Notes: a model not told the origin generated them from the sequence alone. Numbered from the stretch's first letter, positions 9,330-17,123 are shown. The stretch is DNA of 61,921 nt from an uncultured Candidatus Saccharibacteria bacterium (GCA_948623715.1 CAPHDI010000004.1:1-61921), one strand, 5' to 3'. Program-made: numbers and translations.

Positions 9330-10010
9330 GTGGAACGTTACGGATATGATTATCTCCAGCAGCGGGCGCGAGCAATGCGTCGCGCGCGGGCGGCGCAACG
9401 GAGACGAGCCTGGTTTACCTTTGTACTACTGACGGCGGCGATAGTCCTACTACTCGTCGTGTCATACAAGATGACGAAGCAGTCCCTGCTCAGCTGGTCA
9501 AACTGTGATCATGGCGAGACATTGAGTGAGTTTATGGAGAATATCTGCCGTGAAAACGTCGAGATCTGCGGGGAATTCAGCGTGAATGGCGAGAAGCTAT
9601 TTGAGCGCACAGACTTCTCGGATAGCACAGTGACCGTCCCGACGGACTGGGCGACCTTAGCTTCCCTGGTGGCGGGCGGCGGGGTCATTCATGTACACAA
9701 CCATCTTGATGACGCGCCGTTTACCTACGAGGATCTGCTGACAATTACACGGATTAACGCCCACGAGGCGATCGTGGTGACGCCACACTATATCTACTCG
9801 CTCAGACCTTATCGTGATTGGCCAAGCGAAGCGGAGATTACGCACTATATGCAGCCGATTCTCGACAGCTGGGAAGATTCAGCGCAACGCGGCTTGTTGC
9901 AGATTGCGGGGATCGGCGATGACCGCGTGAAGCTGTCGACCGATCTACTGATCGAGCAGTTTGCGCGGGAGTTTCAGCTATATTTCCGGATTAAACCGCA
10001 TAACTCGTAA
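9330..10010 (+). CDS. Membrane-anchored JAMM/MPN-like metallopeptidase candidate
   Basis: 226 aa. I chose the GTG at 9330 because GGAGGTGG lies just before it; an in-frame TTG at 9303 has no ribosome site. Residues 1-28 are very basic, one membrane helix follows (about 29-47), and the rest should face outside. The outer part resembles the JAMM fold: EICGEF (a possible catalytic Glu) near 86, then HVHNHLDDAPFTYEDL near 130. That gives H-x-H with an Asp nine residues later; the family norm is ten or fewer. A relative with the canonical spacing is at 29766. Known JAMM enzymes cleave isopeptide or peptide bonds; the substrate here is unknown. Own promoter and terminator. Confidence 0.5.
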   Translation: MERYGYDYLQQRARAMRRARAAQRRRAWFTFVLLTAAIVLLLVVSYKMTKQSLLSWSNCDHGETLSEFMENICRENVEICGEFSVNGEKLFERTDFSDSTVTVPTDWATLASLVAGGGVIHVHNHLDDAPFTYEDLLTITRINAHEAIVVTPHYIYSLRPYRDWPSEAEITHYMQPILDSWEDSAQRGLLQIAGIGDDRVKLSTDLLIEQFAREFQLYFRIKPHNS

Positions 10011-10051
10011 ATTTTAAACAAAGCTCAAGCATAAGTCAGGATAAGTAACTA

Positions 10052-10107
10052 CTTGTGCCGTGATCTCTTCGGCACAAAGCAAAGCCCCCGGCAAACGGGG
10101 GCTTCTT
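10052..10107 (+). terminator. Double hairpin terminator
   Basis: TTGTGCCG/CGGCACAA is followed by GCCCCCG-GCAAA-CGGGGGC and TTCTTT. The second hairpin also suits khpA on the minus strand. Confidence 0.75.
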
Positions 10108-10123
10108 TCGGCTATCGTAGAAA

Positions 10124-10513
10124 TTAGATTTCGAGATCATCGAGGTCGGCGAGCTCAGCCCGAGTCTTCTCAGCAAGCTCATCGCCGCCTTCATCAGTGA
10201 CGGTCGTAGTTTCCTCTTCGACGACGTCTTCGGTGTCATGACGAGGAGCAGGAGCAGCACCCTCTTCGTCGGTGTTGACGACTTTGAGGTTGTAGCGGGC
10301 GCCGTTCTTCGTCCCGAGGACGCGAAGGAGAGTACGAATACTCTGGGCAGTCGCACCACGTTTACCAATGACGCGACCAACGTCTTCAGGATCAACGCTC
10401 AAGCTCAGCAGGACGCCACGTTCATCAATTTCGCGGTCAACAACGACTTTTTCTGGATTGTTGACGAGGGTTTTTACGATATATTCTACAAATTGTTGGT
10501 CAATGGTTGCCAT
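10124..10513 (-). CDS. khpA: KH-domain RNA-binding protein KhpA
   Basis: 129 aa. Residues 1-80 match the single-KH KhpA/YlqC family: FVEYIVKTLVNNPEKV at the start and the RNA-binding loop GRVIGKRGATAQSIRTLL with its GxxG (GKRG). The family binds RNA broadly and, with KhpB, affects cell division and small-RNA function. The last 45 residues are an acidic low-complexity tail not usual for KhpA. In many bacteria khpA follows rpsP; here rpsP is 3 kb away. It has its own promoter and an ATG with GGAGACC upstream. Confidence 0.9.
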   Translation of the reverse strand: MATIDQQFVEYIVKTLVNNPEKVVVDREIDERGVLLSLSVDPEDVGRVIGKRGATAQSIRTLLRVLGTKNGARYNLKVVNTDEEGAAPAPRHDTEDVVEEETTTVTDEGGDELAEKTRAELADLDDLEI

Positions 10514-10545
10514 AAGGTCTCCAGTTTATTTTTGTATATACTTTC

Positions 10546-10575
10546 ATTATAACACAAGCACGAAAAAATGTTCAA
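10546..10575 (-). promoter_or_regulatory. Promoter of khpA
   Basis: TTGAAC, 18-bp spacer, TATAAT with an upstream TGTG. The -35 overlaps the T run of the neighbouring terminator. Confidence 0.55.
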
Positions 10576-10602
10576 AAATTCCCCCGGATTGCTCCGGGGG
10601 CT
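10574..10602 (-). terminator. Terminator of the secreted-protein gene at 10610
   Basis: CCCCCGG-attgct-CCGGGGG followed on the minus strand by AATTTTT. Confidence 0.85.
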
Positions 10603-10609
10603 GCAAGAT

Positions 10610-11281
10610 TTACTTGTTGCGGCGGTTTATTATGAACACTACACCGCTTACGACTAAGCAAATTGCCAAGAGGATCAGATCATAGGGCAGCATTTTCCGG
10701 TTCAGCTCCCAGTGCTGCTTTATCAGATCCCAAAACCCCTCCTTTTTGGGCGTATCCGGGTCGTCGCGTACATACATCTGGTCGTTGACGAACAGCTCGC
10801 CACCCTCGTCGACGCGACGGTAACGCTCACCGTTGACGTAGATATACTCGTCAGAAGTGGACTCCGACGGCTCGGGCGTCGGATGGCTGTAATAGGTCCG
10901 GTTGTCATTGTAAGTCTGGGAATTGTCAATGACGGTAGTCGAATTGTCAATAATGATGGCGGACGCTTCCGGAGCCGGTGCGCTGCTGGGCGCGGGCGTC
11001 TCGGGGACGATGGATGGCACGGGAGTTTCCGGTACAGGAGCCGGCGTCGTCGGAGCTTCCGAAGATGCCGAACTCGGCCCATTTCCGCCCGACATGTCGT
11101 CAAACCATTTCCAGAATTGCCCCTCCTGCTTTCCGTAATCGAAGAAATCCCGCAAGGCGCCCATTCTCTGTGCGCTTCCGCTCGAAGTCTCGACCTTGCT
11201 GGCCGCCTTCGCCGTCGGCGTTAAAGCCGCCAGCAGGAGCATCGCCAGAATCAGGCTACTAATCTTGCTAAATTGCTTCAT
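10610..11281 (-). CDS. Exported protein with Pro/Ser-rich stalk and C-terminal membrane helix
   Basis: 223 aa from the ATG at 11281, which has GAGGAGGGG upstream; the open frame beyond it is promoter. Residues 1-26 form a signal peptide ending TAKA. A short helical region (FFDYGKQEGQFWKWFDD) follows, then about 50 residues of Pro/Ala/Ser-rich repeats (PAPVPETPVPS), an Asn-rich part (IIIDNSTTVIDNSQ), a small domain (YIYVNGERYRRVDEGGELFVNDQMYV) and a final membrane helix with a basic tail RRNK. This is the plan of a single-pass surface protein on a stalk. No known family recognised. Single-gene unit. Confidence 0.65.
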   Translation of the reverse strand: MKQFSKISSLILAMLLLAALTPTAKAASKVETSSGSAQRMGALRDFFDYGKQEGQFWKWFDDMSGGNGPSSASSEAPTTPAPVPETPVPSIVPETPAPSSAPAPEASAIIIDNSTTVIDNSQTYNDNRTYYSHPTPEPSESTSDEYIYVNGERYRRVDEGGELFVNDQMYVRDDPDTPKKEGFWDLIKQHWELNRKMLPYDLILLAICLVVSGVVFIINRRNK

Positions 11282-11311
11282 TCTTACCCCTCCTCGATAT
11301 GATATAATACC

Positions 11312-11340
11312 ATTATACCACACATGGTTAAAAAAGTCAA
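11312..11340 (-). promoter_or_regulatory. Strong extended promoter, copy 1
   Basis: TTGACT, 17-bp spacer, TATAAT, preceded by TGTGG. The whole stretch is identical to the promoter at 23585-23613. Confidence 0.85.
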
Positions 11341-11371
11341 TGGTAAATGCTTTGAAGCTTAAAATAACCTT

Positions 11372-11393
11372 AAAAATCCCCGCATTAGCGGGG
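11372..11393 (-). terminator. Terminator of the gene at 11400
   Basis: TCCCCGC-taat-GCGGGGA followed by TTTTTA on the minus strand. Confidence 0.85.
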
Positions 11394-11399
11394 AGTCGG

Positions 11400-12173
11400 T
11401 CACAAAACCCATAATCCACGTACGAGATCCATCACCATAAACAGTTCTTCGGCCGGCATCATACTGTAAAAGCTGAAGAAGTTGCCAGGGCGGTCCGTTA
11501 CGTCTACGCCCAGCCGTTGCCAGGCTTCGCGCGCCGCGGCGTCATCGTAGGAATTATCCCAGGTTTCCGACCGGAAGGTCTTCCCATTCGGTACATAGTA
11601 GGCTCGGAAATCGGGTCGCTGCGGGATGTCGCTCTGGCGCGGGTTCCAGTAGCCGATATGCACGAGCTGATTGCGATAGCGCAGCGGGTTAGCGCGCATG
11701 CAGGCGGTCGAAGAGGCACGGATCTGCTGGATGGTCTCATTAACTTCGGAGTCGGGATGCTTCGGGTCGTCCGCGAAGAACTTCACCGGCAGACGGTACC
11801 AGAGCCGTGCGAAGCTCCGATGAAACCATTTCTGGGTCGGAGGCATGGCATCACTGGGTGCACCGACGATGAAGAACACTCGCCGGATCTGCTCTGGGCA
11901 GGCCCGACAGAGCCGGAGTGCCACATAGGCACCGAAGCCACCCTGAGCGTGGATCTCGGCATCCTCGAACCAGTTATTGCGGACAAATTCTTCGATGCCC
12001 TCGCGGGTGCCGGCGACTACGTCCGGATTCTCGGAATGCCGGAAGACCAAGACTTCAAGTTGATCTTGCGGCTGTCGTTGCCGTTCATAATAATTCCGCA
12101 GCGCCTGCACGTACCAGCTTTCGGTCGCCACCGAATCGCCCTCGGCCGGAATCACGATTATGCATCTTTTCAA
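11400..12173 (-). CDS. Alpha/beta-hydrolase-like protein lacking the nucleophile Ser
   Basis: 257 aa from a TTG at 12173 preceded by AGGGGGA. The N-terminus (KRCIIVIPAEGDSVATESWYVQAL) and the strand-turn-helix AEIHAQGGFGAYVALRL followed by RRVFFIVGAPS resemble small alpha/beta hydrolases of the RBBP9/YdeN type. The expected G-x-S-x-G elbow reads AQGGFG with no serine, so catalysis by the normal mechanism is unlikely. Assignment rests on pattern only and could be wrong. Single-gene unit with its own promoter and terminator. Confidence 0.4.
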   Translation of the reverse strand: MKRCIIVIPAEGDSVATESWYVQALRNYYERQRQPQDQLEVLVFRHSENPDVVAGTREGIEEFVRNNWFEDAEIHAQGGFGAYVALRLCRACPEQIRRVFFIVGAPSDAMPPTQKWFHRSFARLWYRLPVKFFADDPKHPDSEVNETIQQIRASSTACMRANPLRYRNQLVHIGYWNPRQSDIPQRPDFRAYYVPNGKTFRSETWDNSYDDAAAREAWQRLGVDVTDRPGNFFSFYSMMPAEELFMVMDLVRGLWVL

Positions 12174-12204
12174 AGTACATTCCCCCTGTCTTGTGATAAA
12201 TGCA

Positions 12205-12233
12205 ATTATACAACGTGAGCTTGTAAAAGTCAA
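12205..12233 (-). promoter_or_regulatory. Promoter of the gene at 12173
   Basis: TTGACT, 17-bp spacer, TATAAT. Confidence 0.8.
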
Positions 12234-12252
12234 GACCTGTTAGCCGGGCTGA

Positions 12253-12276
12253 GAAAACCGCCCCTCAGAGAGGGGC
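12253..12276 (-). terminator. Terminator of the gene at 12318
   Basis: GCCCCTC-tct-GAGGGGC then GGTTTTC on the minus strand. Confidence 0.8.
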
Positions 12277-12317
12277 AGAGACGAGGAGATACTCGATATG
12301 AAAGTTCGACGGGTTCG

Positions 12318-13289
12318 TTAGGCTTTGGAGGGTTCGATTTCTACCGCTATAGTGCAAGCCGGGGCGCATGCGCGAACCTCGTTCGCGCGGTGCGTGGAGA
12401 CAGAGCCGCCTGCGTGTACACTCCAAATAGTATTCCCGCCGTCATAAAACGCGCCACGTAACCAACAGGTCTGAGCAGTACCCGTCTCGGCGTCAGTAAA
12501 AATCCGCTTCCGGCAAGGAACAGCTGCAAACTCACAGGTGTCACGGAAGTACTCCCAGGTCTCTTGCTCGAAGTACGAGCGGTCATGAAGTTCGACATGC
12601 AGCTGTTCGGGACTGGGCAGGAAGAACTTAGCGACTACGGAATCACTACCATAATATTTGCGGTCTGTTAAACCATAGATGCGGGTATTGACGACTATCG
12701 AGCTAATGATATCTAACAGCTCTTGCGAGCAGCCAGACAAGTAGCCGAGTTCGGTAGCAGCTACCCCTTTCCAGCTACGGCAATTCCACTTGTCATAACT
12801 ACCGAAAGCATTGAGGTACTGACTAATGACCGAACAGTAAAGGAGGCCTTGGTTCTCGTCTCCACCTCGGGCCAATATGCTTGATTCTTTAAGAATAGCG
12901 CGGACAGAATGAACATGTACCCGCAGCAGGGTGGCGACGAGAAACAGGTGATTATCAATCTCCATCTTACGGTAATCAACAATGCGGAGCGGGGCGGGAT
13001 AGACCTTACCGGCGGCAAGATCAGCCCAAGTGTCAGGCAAGACTTTCCCTACCGGAAACCGCTCTCGGTGGTCACCATACGACATGGAATCCTGCAGCGC
13101 CTTGAAAACACTGGACTTAGGACGCTCGAATGGCGCCTCAGCATCAAGAAAAGCACGTATGCGCCGGATAAAATCAGCGTATTGATCTACCGTGCGAATG
13201 TCGAGGCCGTTCTGGAGCAAAATTTTTTGACAGTCCAGAAAGTACTCACCGGCTACCACAGACACAGCCGAGAATTTGTCTAAATCCAT
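12318..13289 (-). CDS. Orphan protein of unknown function, 323 aa
   Basis: Two ATG codons are adjacent; the second (13289) is better spaced from AAAGGAG. There is no signal peptide or clear membrane segment, so it is probably cytoplasmic. The middle is helical (IDNHLFLVATLLRVHVHSVRAIL), and there are several Cys in the C-terminal third. I recognise no family. It has its own promoter, ribosome site and terminator, like the neighbouring orphans. Real coding is supported by these signals and by the full-length frame. Confidence 0.6.
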   Translation of the reverse strand: MDLDKFSAVSVVAGEYFLDCQKILLQNGLDIRTVDQYADFIRRIRAFLDAEAPFERPKSSVFKALQDSMSYGDHRERFPVGKVLPDTWADLAAGKVYPAPLRIVDYRKMEIDNHLFLVATLLRVHVHSVRAILKESSILARGGDENQGLLYCSVISQYLNAFGSYDKWNCRSWKGVAATELGYLSGCSQELLDIISSIVVNTRIYGLTDRKYYGSDSVVAKFFLPSPEQLHVELHDRSYFEQETWEYFRDTCEFAAVPCRKRIFTDAETGTAQTCWLRGAFYDGGNTIWSVHAGGSVSTHRANEVRACAPACTIAVEIEPSKA

Positions 13290-13398
13290 CATTTTCTCCT
13301 TTCGATGCAGCAGAAATGCAATTTCTCCTATTAAGGTGCGGTATAGGGCAGGTTGCGCCTCCTTTCAGCTGAATTTAGAAAATATTACCCTATTTTGC

Positions 13399-13427
13399 AT
13401 TGTAGCATATTCGTATGCTTTCGTCAA
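13399..13427 (-). promoter_or_regulatory. Promoter of the gene at 13289
   Basis: TTGACG, 17-bp spacer, TACAAT with ATGC just before the -10. Confidence 0.75.
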
Positions 13428-13463
13428 TGGCACGACACAGCGGGTGATAGGCTATTCATCGAC

Positions 13464-13492
13464 AAAATCCCCCGGATCTCGGGGGATTTTTA
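13464..13492. terminator. Terminator of rpsP
   Basis: AAAATCCCCC-ggatctc-GGGGGATTTTT is symmetrical and can act on both strands. Confidence 0.85.
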
Positions 13493-13521
13493 CGCCGTGC
13501 TTGATAGTGCTATGTTTCGCA

Positions 13522-13884
13522 CTATTCGGCCGCTGGAGCTTCGGTAGTCTCCTCAGCAGGAGCTTCTTCCTTTGGCTGGTTTTTGCGAAGCTTGTCGGCG
13601 TGCTTAGCCTTAGCGTGCTTCTGAGTTGGCTCCTTGTACCAATCAGGAAGCTTAATTCCTTCCTTCTTGAAGACAAAAGCTACGCGTGAAGATGGTTGAG
13701 CACCATTTTTGAGGTAAAACTCAACCTTTTCCTTATCGAGAACCACTTTTTTGGTCTCAGGGTTGTAATTGCCGACCTCGGCTACAACACGACCCGAAAG
13801 TGGGTGGCGCTGTGATTCCTGGACGACTATCCGGTACACTGGTAAATGTGCCCGGCCATTACGCTGCATACGAATCGCTAGCAT
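13522..13884 (-). CDS. rpsP: Ribosomal protein bS16
   Basis: 120 aa. The N-terminus MLAIRMQRNGRAHLPVYRIVV and VGNYNPETK are typical of S16, a small-subunit assembly protein. The body ends near residue 80; about 35 residues of Lys-rich then Ala/Glu-rich tail follow, an extension beyond the usual 80-90 aa. AAGGAG precedes the ATG. It stands alone here; the common partners rimM, trmD and rplS are absent from the window. Confidence 0.95.
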   Translation of the reverse strand: MLAIRMQRNGRAHLPVYRIVVQESQRHPLSGRVVAEVGNYNPETKKVVLDKEKVEFYLKNGAQPSSRVAFVFKKEGIKLPDWYKEPTQKHAKAKHADKLRKNQPKEEAPAEETTEAPAAE

Positions 13885-13910
13885 ATTTCTCCTTAGTTAA
13901 TGATTGTTTC

Positions 13911-13939
13911 ATTATAACAAACTTCACCGGAAAAGTAAA
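13911..13939 (-). promoter_or_regulatory. Promoter of rpsP
   Basis: TTTACT, 17-bp spacer, TATAAT on the minus strand. Its -35 nearly touches the divergent promoter of the next gene. Confidence 0.6.
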
Positions 13940-13942
13940 GAG

Positions 13943-13970
13943 TGGACAGTAGCCAAAACTATGTTACACT
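13943..13970 (+). promoter_or_regulatory. Promoter of the small gene at 14014
   Basis: TGGACA, 16-bp spacer, TACACT. Confidence 0.5.
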
Positions 13971-14013
13971 AAGTTTGTAGGCATCCATATCGGGATCTAA
14001 GGAGGTTGTGAAA

Positions 14014-14190
14014 ATGAGGACCAGCTTCGACCGGAGCGCCGAGGAGGCACGTCTGCGCCGAGAGAATGCCAGCTTCGGTCACCACAGCAAATCTACCACC
14101 AGCGCCGCCAACAACATACCGTCCGAGCGCCCCCTGAAAAAAGCTTTTAGCATCCGCGATTGGGTGAAGAGCCTGCGCCAGGAAGCGTGA
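14014..14190 (+). CDS. Small basic protein, 58 aa
   Basis: The ATG at 14014 has AAGGAGG eight bases upstream; a GTG two codons earlier is too close to that site. The product is hydrophilic and basic (RTSFDRSAEEARLRRENASF, then a Ser/Thr-rich stretch, then KKAFSIRDWVKSLRQEA) with no membrane segment. No family recognised. The complete unit of promoter, ribosome site, frame and terminator in 350 bp argues that it is expressed. Confidence 0.6.
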   Translation: MRTSFDRSAEEARLRRENASFGHHSKSTTSAANNIPSERPLKKAFSIRDWVKSLRQEA

Positions 14191-14262
14191 TTGGCCAGCC
14201 AGCAGTCTACGATTCGACCGCAACGCAGAACGCCGCGCCCTAACCTCGCCTAAGTACCTCAT

Positions 14263-14290
14263 GCCACCTCTTATAGAGGTGGCTTTTCTT
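14263..14290 (+). terminator. Terminator of the small gene
   Basis: GCCACCTC-ttata-GAGGTGGC then TTTTCTT. Confidence 0.85.
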
Positions 14291-14323
14291 GGTACGCGAG
14301 AAGGAGATTTTTCTCCTTGCTAT

Positions 14324-14369
14324 CGGCAAAATTCAGGCGAGAAGTTGAAAACATGGAAGAATTTTGCCG
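14324..14369. repeat. Inverted repeat downstream of rnc
   Basis: Perfect 11-bp arms CGGCAAAATTC and GAATTTTGCCG around a 24-nt loop. The loop contains CAGGCGAGAAG, slightly like the core of the promoter-linked palindromes, but the likeness is weak. Confidence 0.45.
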
Positions 14370-14374
14370 CAAAG

Positions 14375-15112
14375 CTATTTAATACGGCGCTTCGCAAAGG
14401 TATTTTCCTCAGGGTACGTCTTGAGATAGAGCTTAACAGCTTCGGCGGCGGCGTTGCCCTCGGCTTCTTGCTTGGAGTGGCCGGTGCCGATACCTTTGAG
14501 CTGCTTGAGGACGTAGACGCCGACCTGGAAGGTCTTATCGTGATCTGGTCCGTCTTCACTGATGACATGATAGCTCGGAGTAGAAGCATCATGATGCTGG
14601 GCGAGCTCCTGGAGATAAGATTTCGGGTCGCGCCAGGTACCTTCTTCGATGATTTTATCGATTTTGACGAGAATATGTTTAGAAATGAAATCTTTTGCCG
14701 CGTCGTAGCCCTGATCGAGATAGATTGCCCCGATGACAGCCTCGAAGCAGTCAGCAAGAATGACGGCGTGCGCGCGTTCAGAGCCATGCTTCTCGCCCTT
14801 AGAGAGGCGGACAAGCGGACCGTAGCCGAGTTCTTCGCCGGAAGCACCGATGCTCTCGGTGCGGACGAGAGCGGAGCGCCAAGCGGTCATAATACCCTCG
14901 GGCTGTTGGAAGTTACGATAAAGAAAATCTGAAGTTACTAGCTCAAGCACAGCGTCACCGAGAAATTCGAGACGCTCGTTGTGCTCATGAGCGCTCTGCT
15001 TATGTTCATTGACATAGCTACGGTGCGTCAGGGCCGTAACTAGTAAATTAATATCGTGAAATTCGAAACCAAGTTTTTCGCGCGCAAAAGCCTGATATTC
15101 TTCTAAATCCAT
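14375..15112 (-). CDS. rnc: Ribonuclease III
   Basis: 245 aa, double-strand RNA endonuclease for rRNA and mRNA processing. The signature HNERLEFLGDAVLELV (about 43-58) and the second acidic site ADCFEAVIGAIYLDQG carry the metal ligands. A double-stranded RNA binding domain follows from about residue 165 (DPKSYLQELAQ, ending KQEAEGNAAAEAVKLYL). Last gene of the L32-nusB-Nudix-rnc operon; ATG with TAGGAG upstream, 8 nt after the Nudix stop. Normal length and no missing residues. Confidence 0.97.
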   Translation of the reverse strand: MDLEEYQAFAREKLGFEFHDINLLVTALTHRSYVNEHKQSAHEHNERLEFLGDAVLELVTSDFLYRNFQQPEGIMTAWRSALVRTESIGASGEELGYGPLVRLSKGEKHGSERAHAVILADCFEAVIGAIYLDQGYDAAKDFISKHILVKIDKIIEEGTWRDPKSYLQELAQHHDASTPSYHVISEDGPDHDKTFQVGVYVLKQLKGIGTGHSKQEAEGNAAAEAVKLYLKTYPEENTFAKRRIK

Positions 15113-15120
15113 TTTTACTC

Positions 15121-15744
15121 CTATAATCCTTGGCGGATTTTATTTCTTGCTACTAGCATAAGTTTTTCGATATCTTCGTACTCAATTGCTTCGAGAGCAT
15201 CTTTAAACTTAAACCATTTGATTCCCCTCATCCATTGCTCCTTGACCGGAGTCTCATGCTTGTCGGTGGCGCGGACGAGATAGATCTGAGTCGTCATAAG
15301 GACGAGCTTGTCAATCCGGCGGTACTGAAAGTGGATTTTGCCGAGCCACATGAGAACTTCGATATGGAAGAGTCCGGCCTCCTCGCCGATTTCGCGGATG
15401 GCGGTCTCTTTGGCATTCTCACCGGGTTCAATATGCCCTTTCGGGATGGTCCAGCGACCTTTTGAATCTTGGATCAGGAGGATCTCGATATCCTTTTGAT
15501 CAGGACTAGTACGAAAGACGATCCCTCCAGCGGTCGGCTCACGAACGACCTCCTGGATGGCGGGCTTTCTAAACATCCGAGCTGTCAAACGCGTCACAGT
15601 TGAAACCCGTTCAGATTTCAACGGCAGCGCCTCTGGCACCTTAGGTGATGAGGTCGGGATGGAGCGCTCTGGAGCTTCTTTGGCCGGACGGCGCTGGAAG
15701 CTATGCTGCTGCACCCCCCGTTTCTTCTGCTTTTTCTTCGCCAT
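15121..15744 (-). CDS. Nudix hydrolase with basic N-terminal tail
   Basis: 207 aa from the ATG at 15744, which has TAAGGAGC upstream. The first 44 nt overlap the end of nusB in another frame. Residues 1-60 are very basic and disordered (AKKKQKKRGVQQHSF). The Nudix domain follows with the full box GHIEPGENAKETAIREIGEE, then AGL. Members hydrolyse nucleoside diphosphate-linked substrates. The basic tail, and the position between nusB and rnc, suggest an RNA or nucleotide-cap substrate, but that is only inference. Confidence 0.85.
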   Translation of the reverse strand: MAKKKQKKRGVQQHSFQRRPAKEAPERSIPTSSPKVPEALPLKSERVSTVTRLTARMFRKPAIQEVVREPTAGGIVFRTSPDQKDIEILLIQDSKGRWTIPKGHIEPGENAKETAIREIGEEAGLFHIEVLMWLGKIHFQYRRIDKLVLMTTQIYLVRATDKHETPVKEQWMRGIKWFKFKDALEAIEYEDIEKLMLVARNKIRQGL

Positions 15745-16219
15745 TTTGCTCCTTAGGGGTATCTGGCTGTGGTGGTCGAGCAGCGGCTTCGCCGTAGAGT
15801 TCGCGGAAAGCCGTCCCGAGGACGCCATTTACGAACTTCGAAGAATTATCTGAGCCAAATTCTTTGGCCAGTTCGACCGCCTCATTGATGGCGACTTTCG
15901 GCGGGACAGTCTCGCCGCAGTGCTTTAGCTCGTAGAGGCCGATACGCAAGACATTGCGATCAACCGCTGCGATTGTGCTCAGTGGCCATTCTGGCGCCAT
16001 AGGCTGTAGATCTTGATCCAACTCATCAAACTTCTGCGAAACGCCCTCAGCGAGCTGATACACGAACTGTGTATCGCCGAGTGCCTTCGTATAGGGTTCG
16101 ATATCTTTCGCGACGATCGTATCAATATCTGCCGTCTCATCACCAGCCTTTGTGCGAAATTCATATTCGTACAAACTTTGTAATACAATAATTCTGCCCA
16201 AGTGCCGGTTGCTAGCCAT
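15701..16219 (-). CDS. nusB: Transcription antitermination factor NusB
   Basis: 172 aa. The all-helical NusB body is clear: MASNRHLGRIIVLQSLYEYEF at the start, AAVDRNVLRIGLYELKH in the middle and PKVAINEAVELAKEFGSDNSSKFVNGVLG near 110-140. NusB binds boxA RNA with S10 in rRNA antitermination. The last 30 residues are a Pro/Glu/Ala tail that overlaps the Nudix start. Second gene of the operon. Confidence 0.95.
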   Translation of the reverse strand: MASNRHLGRIIVLQSLYEYEFRTKAGDETADIDTIVAKDIEPYTKALGDTQFVYQLAEGVSQKFDELDQDLQPMAPEWPLSTIAAVDRNVLRIGLYELKHCGETVPPKVAINEAVELAKEFGSDNSSKFVNGVLGTAFRELYGEAAARPPQPDTPKEQNGEEKAEETGGAAA

Positions 16220-16231
16220 TTCCCTTACCCT

Positions 16232-16495
16232 TTATTTAGATTTCTTAGTGATTTTTGTTGTAGTGGTTTTCTTCGCCTTTGCGGAGGCATCGGCTTTTTT
16301 CGCTGCTTTCTTAGCTTTGACAGTGAGAGTCGAGGCTGGTTTGACGGTTTTGACCTTGAGGTTTGGGGTCTTCTTTGCAGTTTCGAAAGCTTTGACTGGA
16401 GAAGTGCGATTAACGCTACGTGCCAGTTTTAACCGCAAGTGGCTGCGGCGCAAGCCCGTCTTGCGAGGGCTACTCTGTTTCTTAGGTTCAGGCAT
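16232..16495 (-). CDS. rpmF: Probable ribosomal protein bL32, Cys-free form
   Basis: 87 aa from the ATG at 16495, with AAGGAG upstream. The N-terminal 35 residues (MPEPKKQSSPRKTGLRRSHL and RLKLARS) match the start of L32. The zinc ribbon with two CxxC pairs that usually follows is absent: the region reads TSPVKAFETAKKTP with no cysteine. The rest is a Lys/Ala/Thr-rich tail. Zinc-free L32 forms are known. Position before nusB supports the call; the family assignment from 35 residues is moderate. Confidence 0.7.
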   Translation of the reverse strand: MPEPKKQSSPRKTGLRRSHLRLKLARSVNRTSPVKAFETAKKTPNLKVKTVKPASTLTVKAKKAAKKADASAKAKKTTTTKITKKSK

Positions 16496-16531
16496 AATGC
16501 TCCTTAACAATTATATATAAATCTGTTATTA

Positions 16532-16560
16532 ATTTTATCATAAAGCAGGGACGATGACAA
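16532..16560 (-). promoter_or_regulatory. Promoter of the L32-nusB-Nudix-rnc operon
   Basis: TTGTCA, 17-bp spacer, TAAAAT. Confidence 0.7.
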
Positions 16561-16585
16561 GAGGTATTTTTCCATACTTTTAGTC

Positions 16586-16614
16586 TAGACAAATTCTTTA
16601 CGGTATTATATGAT
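16586..16614 (+). promoter_or_regulatory. Promoter of the pilin-like gene
   Basis: TAGACA, 17-bp spacer, TATGAT. Confidence 0.55.
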
Positions 16615-16646
16615 AGAAATAGAGTAAAACAAATGGAGTATTCTAA

Positions 16647-17060
16647 ATGAAAAAGCTATTGTTAAATGTAGTGGCTGCAGTTTTGACCGTATTCGGTCTG
16701 ACCGGTGTAGCTGCAATGTCCCCAGCTGTATATGCTGATGGGTCTTATTATTGTCCAGGTGTGGGTTGGGTGGAAAACCTAGCTGCCTGCGATCAGATGG
16801 GTGATGCGACGATCAATAATAATAACTTAATGTCGACTGTGAAGACTATCATCAACGTAATCATCGGTATCGTTGGGTTTATTGCAGTAGTAATGATTAT
16901 TCTCGGTGGTATTAGCTTTATTACTTCTCAGGGTGATTCTGCGAAAGTTACAAAAGCAAAGAACACCATTCTTTACGGTGTAGTAGGCTTAATCGTAGCG
17001 ATTCTTGCATTCGCGATTGTGAACTTCGTACTCAGTAGCGTGTTTAGCGCGGGTGCGTAG
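16647..17060 (+). CDS. TrbC/VirB2-like pilin
   Basis: 137 aa. Signal peptide to about residue 31 (cleavage after VYADG or nearby), a short loop with two Cys (YYCPGVGWVENLAAC), then two membrane helices: VKTIINVIIGIVGFIAVVMI and ILYGVVGLIVAILAFAIVNF, separated by the charged turn SQGDSAKVTKAKN. This is the plan of VirB2/TrbC pilins of type IV secretion systems, which are common in Saccharibacteria. No other T4SS gene is adjacent; the HerA/VirD4-like ATPase at 49065 is distant. Own promoter and terminator. Confidence 0.8.
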   Translation: MKKLLLNVVAAVLTVFGLTGVAAMSPAVYADGSYYCPGVGWVENLAACDQMGDATINNNNLMSTVKTIINVIIGIVGFIAVVMIILGGISFITSQGDSAKVTKAKNTILYGVVGLIVAILAFAIVNFVLSSVFSAGA

Positions 17061-17079
17061 TAGCAAAAACGAGTAAAAC

Positions 17080-17106
17080 AAAAGTCCCCAGAAATGGGGA
17101 CTTTTG
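17080..17106. terminator. Bidirectional terminator
   Basis: AAAAGTCCCC-agaaat-GGGGACTTTT serves both the pilin gene and the converging surface-protein gene. Confidence 0.85.
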
Positions 17107-17123
17107 CAAAGGCCTGAGCCGGG

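Noticed and set aside
12353..12425. GC-rich inverted repeats near 12380 as another mobile palindrome
   Set aside because: They lie within the coding end of the 323-aa orphan and do not share the core of elements A-F.
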